A DNA stretch of 64,000 nt, from contig NC_077224.1 of NCBI RefSeq assembly GCF_024763615.1, positions 45,270,712 through 45,334,711 on the forward strand, written 5' to 3'. A program made the position numbers and the translations under genes. How positions within the stretch are numbered: the first letter of the stretch is position 1; every line of letters starts with the position of its first letter. Below, piece after piece: positions 1 to 10,728 of the stretch. Below the pieces are notes generated by a model. That model was not told the origin of the DNA. It did not search any database and saw nothing but the letters and a program-made list of their open reading frames with translations. This DNA is from Phlebotomus papatasi (lineage: Eukaryota; Arthropoda; Insecta; Diptera; Psychodidae).

Positions 1-1015
1 CAACATTTTATAAAGTTAATTTACTCTTTGATTTACTCATCTTAAATTACGATACAACTTGTTTTATACGGAAAAGCGATTGAGAGGATAGGAAAAAGAG
101 ACAAGGAAAATCGAATTTGTGATGAGAAATAATTTGAAATTGTATTTAGTAGATACGTTGGATTTATTTTCTCTTTATCATTTTTTCCCTTTTTCTATCA
201 TCCGAAAAAAAAGGAAGCTCAGGGGGAGCGAGCACTTATGGAGAGAGATTAGGATCAATTTCTGTGGAGATTCCAAGACGTCTTTTCATCCGGAAAAATA
301 AACTTGAATCAAGTGCGGGAAAAACTAAAAGACTCCTCTCCTATTCTTTTCGTCTTCCATCCATAAATCTATGTCACATTGGTATTATTCAATAAAAGGA
401 GAGGTTCATCTTCAACTTTCACTCACAGTCTCTCCCACTTGTTTCCGTGGCAGTTAAATGTTATAGAAAAATAGTGGAGGATTAATTATTTTGATAAAAG
501 CCAACCACGGAGGAACATTGTGTTTTGTATGTGAAAAGAGGGCAGGGTTGAAAATTAGTTTTATAAAGCGTTGGGTAAGTGGTGAAAACTTTAAATGAGC
601 TTTTTGTGGTTTTCTCACATTTCATACACAATATTTTCTAACATAGCAAAAAACATATTTCATTCTCCAACCATGGGGTCTTTTTCCAATTTTACTGTGT
701 TGAGAGAGGGAGAGGGAAGGGTTGGGAAATTTCATAGAGAGTTCGAATGGCAAAAGGAGAGAGTAACTAGCATCATAAAAAAAATGTATACTCATAAGGG
801 GAGATGCCCAACAAATACAATAAATTTTCTATAACATCCGAATGATATCAATTATACAGTGAACAAGATACGTAGGAAATGCACTCGTTGACAGAATAAT
901 AAATAGTTATACTATTTACCCTCTTTTTCTCTATAATGTCTCAACATTAATTAATTAGTCTGGAGTGTAAAAGGAAAAAAAAACTCATCTCTATTCTCTT
1001 TATGTTTTCTTACAG
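1..1015 (+). other. Intron upstream of exon A
   Basis: No exon or known element was recognised. The sequence is AT-rich with T-runs and ends in a pyrimidine tract and acceptor. It should be the 3' part of the intron separating the signal-peptide exon (outside the window) from exon A. Confidence 0.5.
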
Positions 1016-1097
1016 AGTACGAAATTGGGCGCTAAAGTTCGGCGTAGATTTGTGGGAGTTTGGCAGACAATTTACCAAGATGAACGACATCAAAATG
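1016..1097 (+). CDS. alpha2/delta subunit exon A (N-terminal region, residues 1-27 of the part seen)
   Basis: The exon follows a pyrimidine-rich tract ending in TTACAG and stops before GTAAGG. After one base completing a split codon it reads VRNWALKFGVDLWEFGRQFTKMNDIKM. This matches the conserved start of mature alpha2/delta proteins, where a V-K/R-x-W-A motif begins the N-terminal helix just after the signal peptide. The incoming phase shows that at least one earlier coding exon, presumably carrying the initiator Met and signal peptide, lies upstream of the window. It ends in phase 0 at a 9.5-kb intron. An acceptor two bases later (ACAGAG) is possible but would lose the VR residues. It is too short to stand out as an ORF, so the call rests on homology and splice signals. 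Confidence 0.85.
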
Positions 1098-2530
1098 GTA
1101 AGGAATAATTCTCAAAAAAAAAATCAATAGCTTTAAGAACCTGATCCTGGAAAATATTACATCCAATCCCATATTATATTTTGCATCTCCTTCCTTTTTC
1201 CTAAAGTTTCACACTGCCGGAGAGCTTTCCGGACAATTTTGCATCTCGTTGAAATGCAGAAAACGTGCTTTTAATTTGCTCCACTTTCGTGTTATCACGT
1301 AAATATTTAGGAGTACTAAACATGCTGAGAATTTTAAATGATTAGCCAGTTGAATTTGCAAATATTATTCAACTCAATTGGCCACTGCACTGTCTCAAGT
1401 AAATTCCATTTTATGATATTAAATATCAAATTTTATTATTATGAAAATTCTCAAAAAGAACTTTAGAAAGTTTTCGCGTTTTCGCTCAAGAAGTCTACTC
1501 GACAAATGAATCGCAATATTGATGCTATGAGAGAAAGTTTCTTGGTAAAATTTTCCAATTAAACGGCTTTCCAGCAAAATGTCCGAGCTTCATAAATTCT
1601 TTGGGGAAATGTTACGATGCTTCCTTGGGGGAGAGGGAGAGGGAGAGGAGGATGTATCTGGTGAGGTCTGTGAAGATGACCGGGAGACGGGTTGTTGCAA
1701 AAAGCTTCTTCTATATGAAAAGCCTCGGGTGTAAACATTTCCGTAGATAAAATGTTCTGCATCACAAACAATATTGCATTCTTGTTGATAGATTCTTGGG
1801 AAAATTCATGCTTTGTGTTCTAAATCTCACCATTCCTAGAAGTATTGTCCTTGTCCTTGTTCCTAATAATGTTATAAAAGGCTCAACTATATTATAGTGT
1901 ATATTTTGCGAAGACTGAAATCACTGATGTCAAATATTAAATAATTTCTACGATGATCATTATATTAATTAATTATTTTTTATATTTTCTTTATAATAAT
2001 TCTGAACGAAAAATTTGTTACTCGATGTTTTATTATCATTTCTATTCTTTTTATGTGTCAAATTCAAAAAATAATTGTGAAAAAATTTATAATGGAAATG
2101 TGGGAAGATAAAAAAAATAGAAATTTTGAAATTATGAGAAATATTTCAGGAGACATCATAAAAAATCAATTTGTTATAAATAATTAATCTTACACAAAAT
2201 AATATGACAAGAAGTAATAATTTATGTAAAGAAAATCTTTACGATACTTTTTTCTATTATTGCGATCTTTGCGATCATACTTATTATGAAAATCGAATTT
2301 GTCACGTTTTTACCTTTTAACTCTTTACATTTTTTTTATTTAAATCTTTATGACCTCAATGAGAAGTTTATGACCAGAAAGAATTTTTCCGATACAAAAG
2401 AACTAAGTAATTAGCTTTTAAAAATTTTTCATGGTCGCAGGAACATCGAATAAAAAATATATCTAAGTTTGGATCAGAAATAGCTTTATACACCTTTCCT
2501 ATTTTAAAGAGTTATAAAATGAATTTCATA
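1098..2530 (+). other. Intron 1 proximal part, unique AT-rich sequence
   Basis: Apart from a short GGGAGA tandem near 1628-1650, I see nothing that looks coding, structured or repeated. The 1900-2500 stretch is especially rich in A/T homopolymer runs. Confidence 0.4.
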
Positions 2531-2532
2531 TA

Positions 2533-2941
2533 GGGGGTCGCGCGATTTCGCATATTTTCGGGACCGGAAAAAGACACGCGAAATGACATTACTCATCCAA
2601 AAAAATTTCATACCTGTAGGTCTCTTTCGAATAAATAAGTCGACCGTAATGAATTTTGCGCGGAATAAAAGTAGTCAGAACAAAGAGTTGCAACTTTATA
2701 AAAGAAATGCATTATAAGCAACACTTTTTTTTGGACTCAGTTCTTCAATAAGTTGTTAAAATATTCAAACAAATTACATTAATAAAAGAAACTAATAAAG
2801 TGTTTTCATATTTCCCGCATTACAAATAAGTATACATTCGTATTTAAAAAAAATATTTTCACATTTGGCTCCCAATGATAGGCAAAAATACATAATTTAT
2901 TGTGTGTGCATAATCCTGAAGTGGATAATTCCGGGACCCCC
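2533..2941. mobile_element. Possible short inverted-repeat element with GGGGGTC ends
   Basis: The left end after TA reads GGGGGTCGCGCGATTTCG and the right end reads GGGACCCCC followed by TGTA. About ten terminal bases are inverted repeats. The interior is AT-rich and non-coding. A weak call, because the inverted repeat is short and only one copy is present. Confidence 0.35.
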
Positions 2942-3289
2942 TGTACCTGGTTTCAATGATCTAATAAAAAATATAAATTAAAAGCACTTGTAAATATTAA
3001 TCAATCAAGATGGATTCTAAATACGTTTTTAAATAGATTTTTAAGGTTTAGCTAGATGCTTGCGAAACTTATCCTTATGCCGGATTCAGACTGGACGTTT
3101 ATCCCAATTCCCAAAGGTCTCAAAAATCTAAATAACAAGCAATTTTATTGATTTTTCAAAATCTAATGGAACTTTTGCCCTTAATATTTAATCCTAAATA
3201 ACAATTCCCTAAAAAATCATGTCTGATAAGGAATTAGAGGAGTTAAGCCTAAGCCAGATGGCTAAGCCTTAGGTCTGAAGCCCGTATTA

Positions 3290-3413
3290 GGGCCTTGAGG
3301 ATTAGCCGAGAGACGGCTTAGCGTAATGATATTAGAAATAATGGTCAAACTACATTTCCATCATTTTCCACTAAGTCGCCTCTCGGCTTAAGTCGTAAGT
3401 GTGTCTAGGGCAT
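3290..3413 (-). mobile_element. MITE family with GCCGAGAGACGGCTTAG ends, copy 1
   Basis: A compact inverted-repeat element: GATTAGCCGAGAGACGGCTT near the left end and its near-reverse complement CTCGGCTTAAGTCGTAAGTG near the right end, flanked by TA. It is in the opposite orientation to the copies at 9489-9621 and 25989-26121. Confidence 0.7.
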
Positions 3414-3672
3414 TAGATTTGGATATTTTTCATATACTTTATAATTATCCACAAGAAATTCACTTAAAAAAATTATAATTTTGAACATGTATTTGGTTTC
3501 TTCTTAAAAACGCAGAGTTCCTAAAAAATGAAAGAGTTAAGCTTTTTAGCTGAGACTTTGCTACTAACGGTTTACTATTCATTTAAACTGATTCATAAAA
3601 TACTACATAACTAACCCAAATTCAGAAAATCGAATGAGAAATAGAAATTTCTTGAAAAAACATCAATCCATA

Positions 3673-3850
3673 GGGGGAAGTGGGGAGCCTTTGAACGTGG
3701 GGCAGCTTTGAAATTGGTATTTTTCACATATATTTAAATAAAATTGAGCCTTATCGTGATATAATTTAGCTGCACAAACAGATCGATAAGCTAAATTACA
3801 TTATTATATGGCTCAGTTCCACTTAAACATAGAAGAAAAAAATAAATTTG
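3673..3850 (+). mobile_element. Truncated MITE, GGGGGAAGTGGGG family
   Basis: It starts after TA with GGGGGAAGTGGGGAGCCTTT and is collinear for about 170 bases with the full-length copy at 44179-44399, including the shared stretch GTGATATAATTTAGCTGCAC. The G-rich right terminus is missing. Confidence 0.65.
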
Positions 3851-4059
3851 CAGAATTTAAACATTTAAAAACAAAATAAAATAATGTAAGAAATAGAGTG
3901 AGATTGCAAAAAGTTATTGGAACCCTGGTACTTATTGTGCTGTTTCAAGACAAATTTGTCCTTCCGGTGAGCTTGGATCAGGTGATTTAATACAAAATTA
4001 AGATTAAGATTTAAGATTTGTCTATGGGTCGGCTTAAACCTTTATCGGTTCCGCTGCAT

Positions 4060-4300
4060 CCAGGGGTGGAATGATAACTTTTCGACACTATCGAATCGAC
4101 AGTATCGATAAATCTATATCTGTTAGGTTACGTGAATGTCGACTTTTTATGGATTGTTGGGTCATGCATTGGGACATTTTTAACAGAATAATAGTGTTGA
4201 TAAATATTTATATCAGTTACAGGAAGTGTAGCTATCGCTTAAAGTTTTCAGAATCGACAGTCGATAGTATCGAAAATAAGTTATCATGTCACCCCAGGAT
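4060..4300. mobile_element. MITE with CCAGGGGTG ends and TATCGA-rich arms
   Basis: The left arm (4060-4105) has GGGGTGGAATGATAACTTTT and TCGACACTATCGA. The right arm (4254-4300) is its imperfect reverse complement, containing TCGATAGTATCGAAAATAAG and CATGTCACCCCAGG. The interior is AT-rich. The arms are about 40 bases with several mismatches. Confidence 0.6.
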
Positions 4301-4676
4301 ACTTATTTGGGCCCATTATGCACTCCCCATTACTCCATTCTATCTTAAGCCCCAAAGCGGTCCTCCAGCTCCATATCTCGGCTTCTGTATGCCTGAGGTA
4401 CACACACAGTGCCATTTCTATATTGCGGCAGACCAGCCTTGGTTGGATCAGTTGCAGTGAATGTTTATTTGTATCGACAGATCTCTTTATACCGAACTCG
4501 TTTCTGTACCAGCCTCTCTTGTTTAGGCGGTTCATTGTCAATGCATTTAGGCATTACTTTTTCATATATTCTCTGGACTAATTCGATACGGCTGCTAAAA
4601 AATCTCCATCTGCCGAGTTTCGAACCCGAGACCTCACAGTCATAGAAACACTACTCTTCCAACTGATCCAATGAGG
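4301..4676 (-). mobile_element. tRNA-derived SINE, family C (single copy, minus strand)
   Basis: On the minus strand it starts with a tRNA-like head: a box-A-like stretch (TGGATCAGTTGGAAGAG) and a box-B-like stretch (GGTCTCGGGTTCGAAACTCG) separated as in a tRNA. A non-tRNA body of roughly 300 bases follows. The 3' boundary against the neighbouring MITE at 4060-4300 is uncertain. It has no intact tRNA structure and no discriminating anticodon, so it is not a tRNA gene. Confidence 0.6.
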
Positions 4677-4929
4677 CTCTAATACAAAATTAAAACACTG
4701 AAAGGTCCACAGCTTTCGACACTGTATCGTGTCTTCTTCAGTGGTTCCTGATTAGTCTAATATCTTGGATATTGTTACTATTTTGTCTAATTTTACCCTC
4801 ATCAGATTTGGAAAACAAATGGAAAGCTTATATAAATTTAGTCAAAACATTATGACCAGTGAACTTAAGGGGCCATTTGTACTGAATGAACGAAATATAT
4901 TGATTAATTGATTTTGATTATAATAACGT

Positions 4930-4971
4930 TAAGCCGTCTATCGACTTAAGTCGTAAGTGTGTCTAGGGCAT
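4930..4971 (-). mobile_element. MITE family with GCCGAGAGACGG ends, right-half fragment
   Basis: TTAAGCCGTCTATCGACTTA followed by AGTCGTAAGTGTGTCTAGGG matches the right arm of the element at 3290-3413. The left arm is absent. Confidence 0.6.
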
Positions 4972-5048
4972 TAAAAACGGACAGGTGAATCAAACAAACA
5001 TGCGGACAAACAACGTAAAATCATTTCTCAGAAATCATCTGAAACGCG

Positions 5049-5370
5049 GGGGAATCAGTGGCGCAATAGGCAAGACCGTTGACTCTTGGGCGGATCGATT
5101 CCCTGGCTCGATTCACTGTTGTGAGTTCGAGTCCCGCCCGGTGCAAAGATCTGAATGTTTAGAAAAAGACATTTTCACTGTGATATAACGTAATAAAAAT
5201 GCACCGCCTCGCCCAACAACTCCGGGAGCATGGAAGAAGCATTCACCATACTACGGGAAGGCGCTCCTGGGCGGTCTACAATGGACTTCGCAGATTCTTC
5301 TAACACGGGATATAACGCATTGTAAAAATGATTACCTTGTAATAAATATCTCGATACGATTAATAATAAT
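5049..5370 (+). mobile_element. tRNA-derived SINE, family A copy 1 (full length, with target duplication)
   Basis: The head GGGAATCAGTGGCGCAATAG with box A, then the box-B motif GAGTTCGAGTCCC, then a body of about 220 bases containing GATATAACGTAATAAAAATG, ending in an (ATA/AAT) tail. Perfect direct repeats CTGAAACGCG flank it at 5039-5048 and 5371-5380, the target-site duplication of a retroposon. The three other family copies in the window are on the minus strand. Confidence 0.85.
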
Positions 5371-5997
5371 CTGAAACGCGAAGATATGTTGAGAAAAGTC
5401 GTTCCCAGGGGATGGAAAGTGGAAATTTTGGGATGGTCGGAAAATTGAGGGATTATATACATACTGCTCACCCTGTTGAGTTCATGGAGTAATAAAAACT
5501 CTGCAAAAATTCAATTAAAATAGGTAATAAAATTGAATTTTTGGTAACTATTCTAAATTTTTTAATTTCAGATCTTATACCGTCATAAAAACTTAAGTAA
5601 GGATGGTACTTCGGAATCTCTTATGAGTGACGTATATTATGTTTTTTTTGTAATAGATATCTTTTTCCTTATTACAAGAGATGAAGACACAATATATGTA
5701 CAGTGATTGGAAGTCAAGCGTTACTTTTTCAACATTAATATTTTTCTTTTTCAAATTTTTGAAAATTTATTATTGTTGAAAGTTTGTCGATGAGGAATTG
5801 TGAATGTGGGCATTTTGTCTTAAGATATTTTGGGCAATCTTGAGAGTGGTTTATGAATTGGTTCAAATCGATTGTGAACCAGTAAACGGTAAATTGAAAT
5901 ACTTTTAAAGGTATAATATCTGAGTTATGAGTTCGAACATTTCGCAAATCACGAGATGTTTTACCATCTATATTTTAATAATAATATATTAAAAACT

Positions 5998-6267
5998 AGT
6001 AGGGCAGTCAATGGGTCAAGTTGTAGAGCACTCGCTCTACGATGCAAGTGTCCCGGGTTCGAATCCCCTTTAGGTCACCAGGAATTTTTCTGGCATTTAA
6101 AGGTGTTCGGATTGCATTCAGTGAGCTTCACTGCACTTGATTCCACAGGCATGGGACTGACAACCTCATCCCGTAGAAGAAAAAAATAATAATGCATGCC
6201 TAGAAATCCCCTTGCGGGAAGGCCTTGTTCGTTCATGGAATGTTATGCCAACATTATTATTATTATT
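5998..6267 (+). mobile_element. tRNA-derived SINE, family B copy 1 (full length)
   Basis: The tRNA-like head has AGAGCACTCGCTCTACGATG and box B CCCGGGTTCGAATCCCC. The body carries GCACTTGATTCCACAGGCAT and GGGACTGACAACCTCATCCC, and the tail is (ATT)n. It is flanked by an 11-base direct repeat TATTAAAAACT (5987-5997 and 6267-6277). Same family as 13032-13303. Confidence 0.85.
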
Positions 6268-6279
6268 ATTAAAAACTTT

Positions 6280-7490
6280 ATCAATTGCACTCATACTTAT
6301 TTAAATCGAAAGTAATAAAGAAGGAATAAATGAATTGAAATGTAATTAAATAGTCTAATAAAAATGAAGACAGGCAAATTGTATTAAATACTTGCAACAT
6401 GTGTCTTTAACTAAGTGAGGCACATAATACAATTTGTTTCCCTTCCGGAGGAAAATATTGTGGATGGTTGGGAGCTTGCAATGACCCACATTTCCATGAT
6501 CACGGAGACGAGACTTTACGTGTTTGTGTGGGTGAAAATGCCAGTTCAAGCCAAGGAAAATTGAAAAGGGGGATGATGGCATGTCTTACTATTTTATTTT
6601 TGCTCAGATGGACGAAGGAAAGCATCTTGCTGGGTGGAAGCAAGTTGAGAGCGGCTTTTTCGAGTTTTACGATAAATTTTTTTAATGCTTTCATTCCACG
6701 TCTCTTCCCATGGCGAATTTTTACTCATCTCTCGTCCTTCTGACTCCTTATACACAAGATGCTCCCTGGCAGGCATGGCAAAGTCACGATTTTGGACGAA
6801 GAGAAAGAGAGAAAATCTTCAACGTTGAGCTTTTAATATCTTATGAGGTTATAGAGGGAACACGCGAGAGAGAGTTTGTAAAATTTAATTTTGCACGAGC
6901 AAACTGTGGAAAACTATGTGAAGATCCCTATCATTTTTTCCCTACACAAGATGAGATTTCTTACTCTTGTTCCTTTTTTTTCTGGAGTTGTCTCACAGCT
7001 TGGTGGATGTTTCATGAGTAATTTTAAAACATTCATTATCGCAATCAGCACCCGATAAAGTTGTTGCTCATGACTTGAGACCGTGTTGGAAGACTTTCTG
7101 GCTCCTTATTCTCGAGCTTCTTCAAAAAATTTCACATGGGAAAATATTCCCATTTGAATTTCACCAAATTTTCTTGATAATCTTACAATATTTATTTTTA
7201 ATACTGATTGTTATATACTAATACTTGAAAATTAGTTATAATGAAATCCAAGACTTTGTACAAATTATGTGCGAAATGATGTGTAAACGAAATGTAAATA
7301 TAAATGGTCTTCACAAGTGCTGAAATAATTATCAAAATCGGTTAAACAGAAGTCGAGATATGTGAAGTTGTGTTAAGAAAAATAGTCTTCCGACTGTGGT
7401 GCCCCTAGCATTGAACTTGTAAAATTCAATTGTTTTAAAAATCAACTCATTAAATTCGATATAATAGAACCGAAAACAAGACGTTTTGCA
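6280..7490 (+). other. Intron 1 middle part, unique sequence
   Basis: This contains overlapping short open frames on both strands between 6350 and 7020, but none has a recognisable motif. The block 6400-7020 is less AT-rich than its surroundings and not repeated elsewhere in the window. Nothing further can be supported. Confidence 0.4.
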
Positions 7491-7500
7491 TTTCGTATAT

Positions 7501-7834
7501 TATTATTAATAATCGTGTCGAAACACTTTATTTTGTATTACAATGTATTCATTACAATGTATTCATTACAATGTGCTCATATTGGAAGAACTTGCTGATC
7601 GTAGATCGCCCGGGAACGCCTTCCCCGTGGTAAATATGCTTCTTCCGTGCTCCTGAGCTTTTTTTTTTATCAGAGGCAGTGCATTTTATAAAGTTTTATC
7701 ACAGTGAAAATATTTCTTTCCGATATTTTGTTACTTGCACCGGGCGGAACTCGAACTCACTACTGTGAGAGTCGAGCCAGAGATCTCACCGCCCAAGGCC
7801 CAACGGTCTTGCCTATTGCGCCACTCAGATCCCC
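7501..7834 (-). mobile_element. tRNA-derived SINE, family A copy 2 (minus strand)
   Basis: Read on the minus strand, the head is GGGGATCTGAGTGGCGCAAT and box B GAGTTCGAGTTCCGCCCGGT; the body ends in AATAATAA. The segment containing ATTCATTACAATG is locally duplicated (7547-7571). Flanking repeats are imperfect (TCGTATAT and TCGTAAAT). Confidence 0.8.
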
Positions 7835-9270
7835 TCGTAAATATTAATCCCTCATATCTTTGGTCTTATTCTAACGACAGCGTAGGGTAAATGTCCTATT
7901 TCAAAACCATTTCCAGACGCTTTAACTTTGACAGAAGATTCAACACATTAAGTTCATATTTTTTCTGAAGAGAATTACAGAAATTTTCTTCTTGACTCTT
8001 CTAGAATGTTACTATTTAGTGAAAATTCTTTAAATATAATTTGAAAACTTCTTAAATACAAGAAAAATACGCAAGCATAAAATGCTTCTATTGGAAACAA
8101 ATTAATCCAAATGGAGACAAGGGAAAGTTTCTAATTGGAGACAAATAGTCTGTGAAATCGCGACGAAAGGGTTCCAAAACTTTGTTGAATTGCTCTTGAA
8201 TGCAGGATTTGTTCTTATTCCTGGTTTTTTCTTCTTTCCCATCTAAAACAATAAGAAAATCTCTCCAAAAAATTATATTTCCGGGGTTTCCTATTGAAGC
8301 ATTTGCAGACACTTCAGAAAAAATCCTTTTTGTTCACGAAATAGGTAATTATTTCATTTGAAAACTTCACGTACCGTTAACAATAAAGATTAGCACTTAA
8401 TTTAACTAAAATTTGCCAGAAATATGACATAAATGTTAAACAAAACGAATAAACAACAGTTTATTGTGTTTTTCATTGGAAAACATGGTTGACAGATGAA
8501 AACTTCGATCGTGAAAAGGTTCATTTTTATTTTTTCTGAAAAATTAACAAATTAAATGTGAATATGAATGGGTTTTCGCTTTATTTGGAGCAAAATTAAA
8601 TTAAATTAAAACATCCTTAAAGGGTTAAAGAACTATAACCCTTTAAGTTAAAACTATAAATATACTTCCTTTATCTCTTTCCAACGGAGATAAGTGTACT
8701 TGGGTCAGTGGGATGAACAACCGCAAACATGATCAGTAGAAGAATTTAATTGATCAGAAATGATTTTTAATCATATCTGAGTGAGTAAGATCTCAGAATG
8801 GTTCAATTCTTCTTCATTTTAATTTTCCTAAAAATATTTCACTATAGCTTTATGCAATGCAAATCCAATTTTTAGTAACCCGAAATTTCCGTTCAAAAAG
8901 TCGTACATTTGCCAAATAACTTGTTCTAAAAGTCCGAAAATCCGAAAAGTCGCGCGTTTGGAGAAAAAATTAAGATTGTGCCACAGTTTTAGAGAGCATT
9001 AAGAAACCAATGTCTTAAAAAATCATATTTCCATATGCTTATTTTAAAATGAAATTTAGCTGATAATTTTAATGAGAGGGAATGACTTGTAATATTCGGA
9101 GGATCCCCCTAGTCAACCCTAGGATCGTTTACATAACCTTAATTTTTTCCCTACCCGTACCATTTTCTTTTTAAAACATATGCTTTTGGTATGTTTTCAA
9201 AACCGCTTAAAATTTTCCTTTTGTTTTTGGATACATTTTAGATATTGTTTGAATGAACATTTCATCTAGG

Positions 9271-9434
9271 GGAAACTGGGGCAGTTTTATAACTACACTA
9301 TTTGGACTTTTATTGACCATTTCTTCAGTGGACAAAGATACCTATAATATCTATGATTTCATATAGGTCTCCTCCTCTGAAGTATGATATCTGATTTTAA
9401 AAATATCGCAAAATTTACTGCCCCATTTCACTCT
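9271..9434. mobile_element. Diverged MITE with GGGGAAACTGGGGCAG ends
   Basis: The left end is GGGGAAACTGGGGCAGTTTT; the right end reads ACTGCCCCATTTCACTC followed by TA. The termini resemble the GGGGAGACNGGGG class seen at 33492-35514 and 50851-51779, but this copy is short and mutated. Confidence 0.5.
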
Positions 9435-9488
9435 ATCTATTTTTTAATTTACAATTTTTATAAGGAACTTGAGCCTTGGGGTTTCTTA

Positions 9489-9621
9489 TGCCCTAGGCAC
9501 ACTTACGACTTAATCCGAGAGACGACTTAGTGAAAAATTATGGAAATGTAGTTTAATCATTATTTCGAATATAATTACGCTAAGCCGTCTCCCGGCTAAT
9601 CCTCAGGTCTGTCGAGGCCTT
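9489..9621 (+). mobile_element. MITE family with GCCGAGAGACGGCTTAG ends, copy 2
   Basis: 133 bases flanked by TA. Left arm: TGCCCTAGGCACACTTACGA and then TCCGAGAGACGACTTAG. Right arm: GCTAAGCCGTCTCCCGGCTA and then CAGGTCTGTCGAGGCCT. Nearly collinear with 25989-26121, which has the same length. Confidence 0.8.
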
Positions 9622-10617
9622 TAGAGTTGAACTTTAAATTTACAAATTACTACTTGATTAGATTTAAATGAAATTAAGTTTTAGTGCAATAAAATTAAAT
9701 TTAACTTCTTCACCGAAAGGTAATTTCACTTCAATGGGATTTTTTATTAACTATTTATTGTGCTGAAATAATTTATGCGAGGATTACTTCAGTTGTACTT
9801 GCTAATAGTAAAGTGCAATAACAAATTTAATATTAACCGTCATCGCAATATCTTCTGATTTTGACATTTCAATGTGGAAAAAGAAATTAAATGTATTCCT
9901 GGGCTTGAGAGTATAGCCGTAAATTTTCCAAAATAATTTCAATTATTGCGAAATAAATTTTCATTGTGGTTGGAGAAAAATGTTCCTGACGAGTAATTAA
10001 TGCCCCATAAAGCGTCTCATTAATTTGTTCATTTCTGCTCACGAGGCTTCCTGGCTAATTTGGTGGGAAAAAAAGGAGCAGAAAATTCCCTGTTTTGCAG
10101 TCCGCAGCAAAGGAATTTCCCTTTTCCTCATCCTCAATTCCAATAAGCGATTTTTTTTCTTGCTCTTCTGTCGTGGCCTTTGATACCCCTTCGAAGGAAT
10201 TAATTAATGAGCAATTTCTTTTGATAAATTACCTTCAATGCGATATGGCAAGAGTTGTGTGTTAAAAATTGTGGTGGGTCGTTAATTAAATGAATATGTT
10301 TTGAGAAGAAGGTATGAAGGAAAGAGTGGATAGGGGTAGAAAATTGCTAGAATGGGAATATAAATTCTTGCCAATGACACTTTTTGTACAGCCTCAATTT
10401 TCTAGTTTGTTTCACTCTGCAATTTTACCATTTTTTTGTATTCTTATTATTTTTACAGCACAGAGATGGAGAAAAAAAATACCAAATAAACTGATGCATT
10501 TTCTTTTAACTTTCTCTTTTCCATGTGAACGACGCAATAACAACAAAAAAACTCGTTGGGGATGCGTTTTTTGGGGCTGTTCTTCACTATGATGCCTCAA
10601 ATACATACATTTTACAG

Positions 10618-10728
10618 AGATATAAAGACTCTGACGTTGATGTAGTGAGAAAGGATGGAATTTTACTACTACGGGAAATGGCAGCTGAAGTCAAGAATTT
10701 CATGGATTTTAAAATGAATGCAGTCATG
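10618..10728 (+). CDS. alpha2/delta subunit exon B (N-terminal region, residues 28-64)
   Basis: The exon lies between TTTACAG and GTGAGT and has 37 codons in phase 0 at both ends. It begins RYKDSDVDVVRKDG and ends in FKMNAVM. The spacing matches the alpha2/delta-3 segment KYKEYEKDV...DG...KLAKNMEEMFHKKSEAV, an N-terminal helical region ahead of the VWA_N domain. An open frame runs further upstream and downstream, but the flanks are T-rich and poor in protein-like composition, so only the spliced core is coding. It is isolated between introns of 9.5 kb and 45.3 kb. The next exon continues directly with the residues expected after NAVM, so no intervening exon seems to be missing. Confidence 0.88.

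Noticed and set aside
595..834. Open frame with a hydrophobic N-terminus as the missing signal-peptide exon
   Set aside because: No convincing donor in the required phase, no clear signal peptidase pattern, and the frame continues into low-quality sequence.
5049..5130. tRNA gene
   Set aside because: A- and B-box-like motifs are present, but the segment is a SINE head repeated four times with body, tail and target duplication, and it does not fold into a tRNA with a usable anticodon arm.
5998..6075. tRNA gene
   Set aside because: The head is followed by a SINE body and ATT tail and recurs at 13220-13303; the anticodon stem is mismatched.
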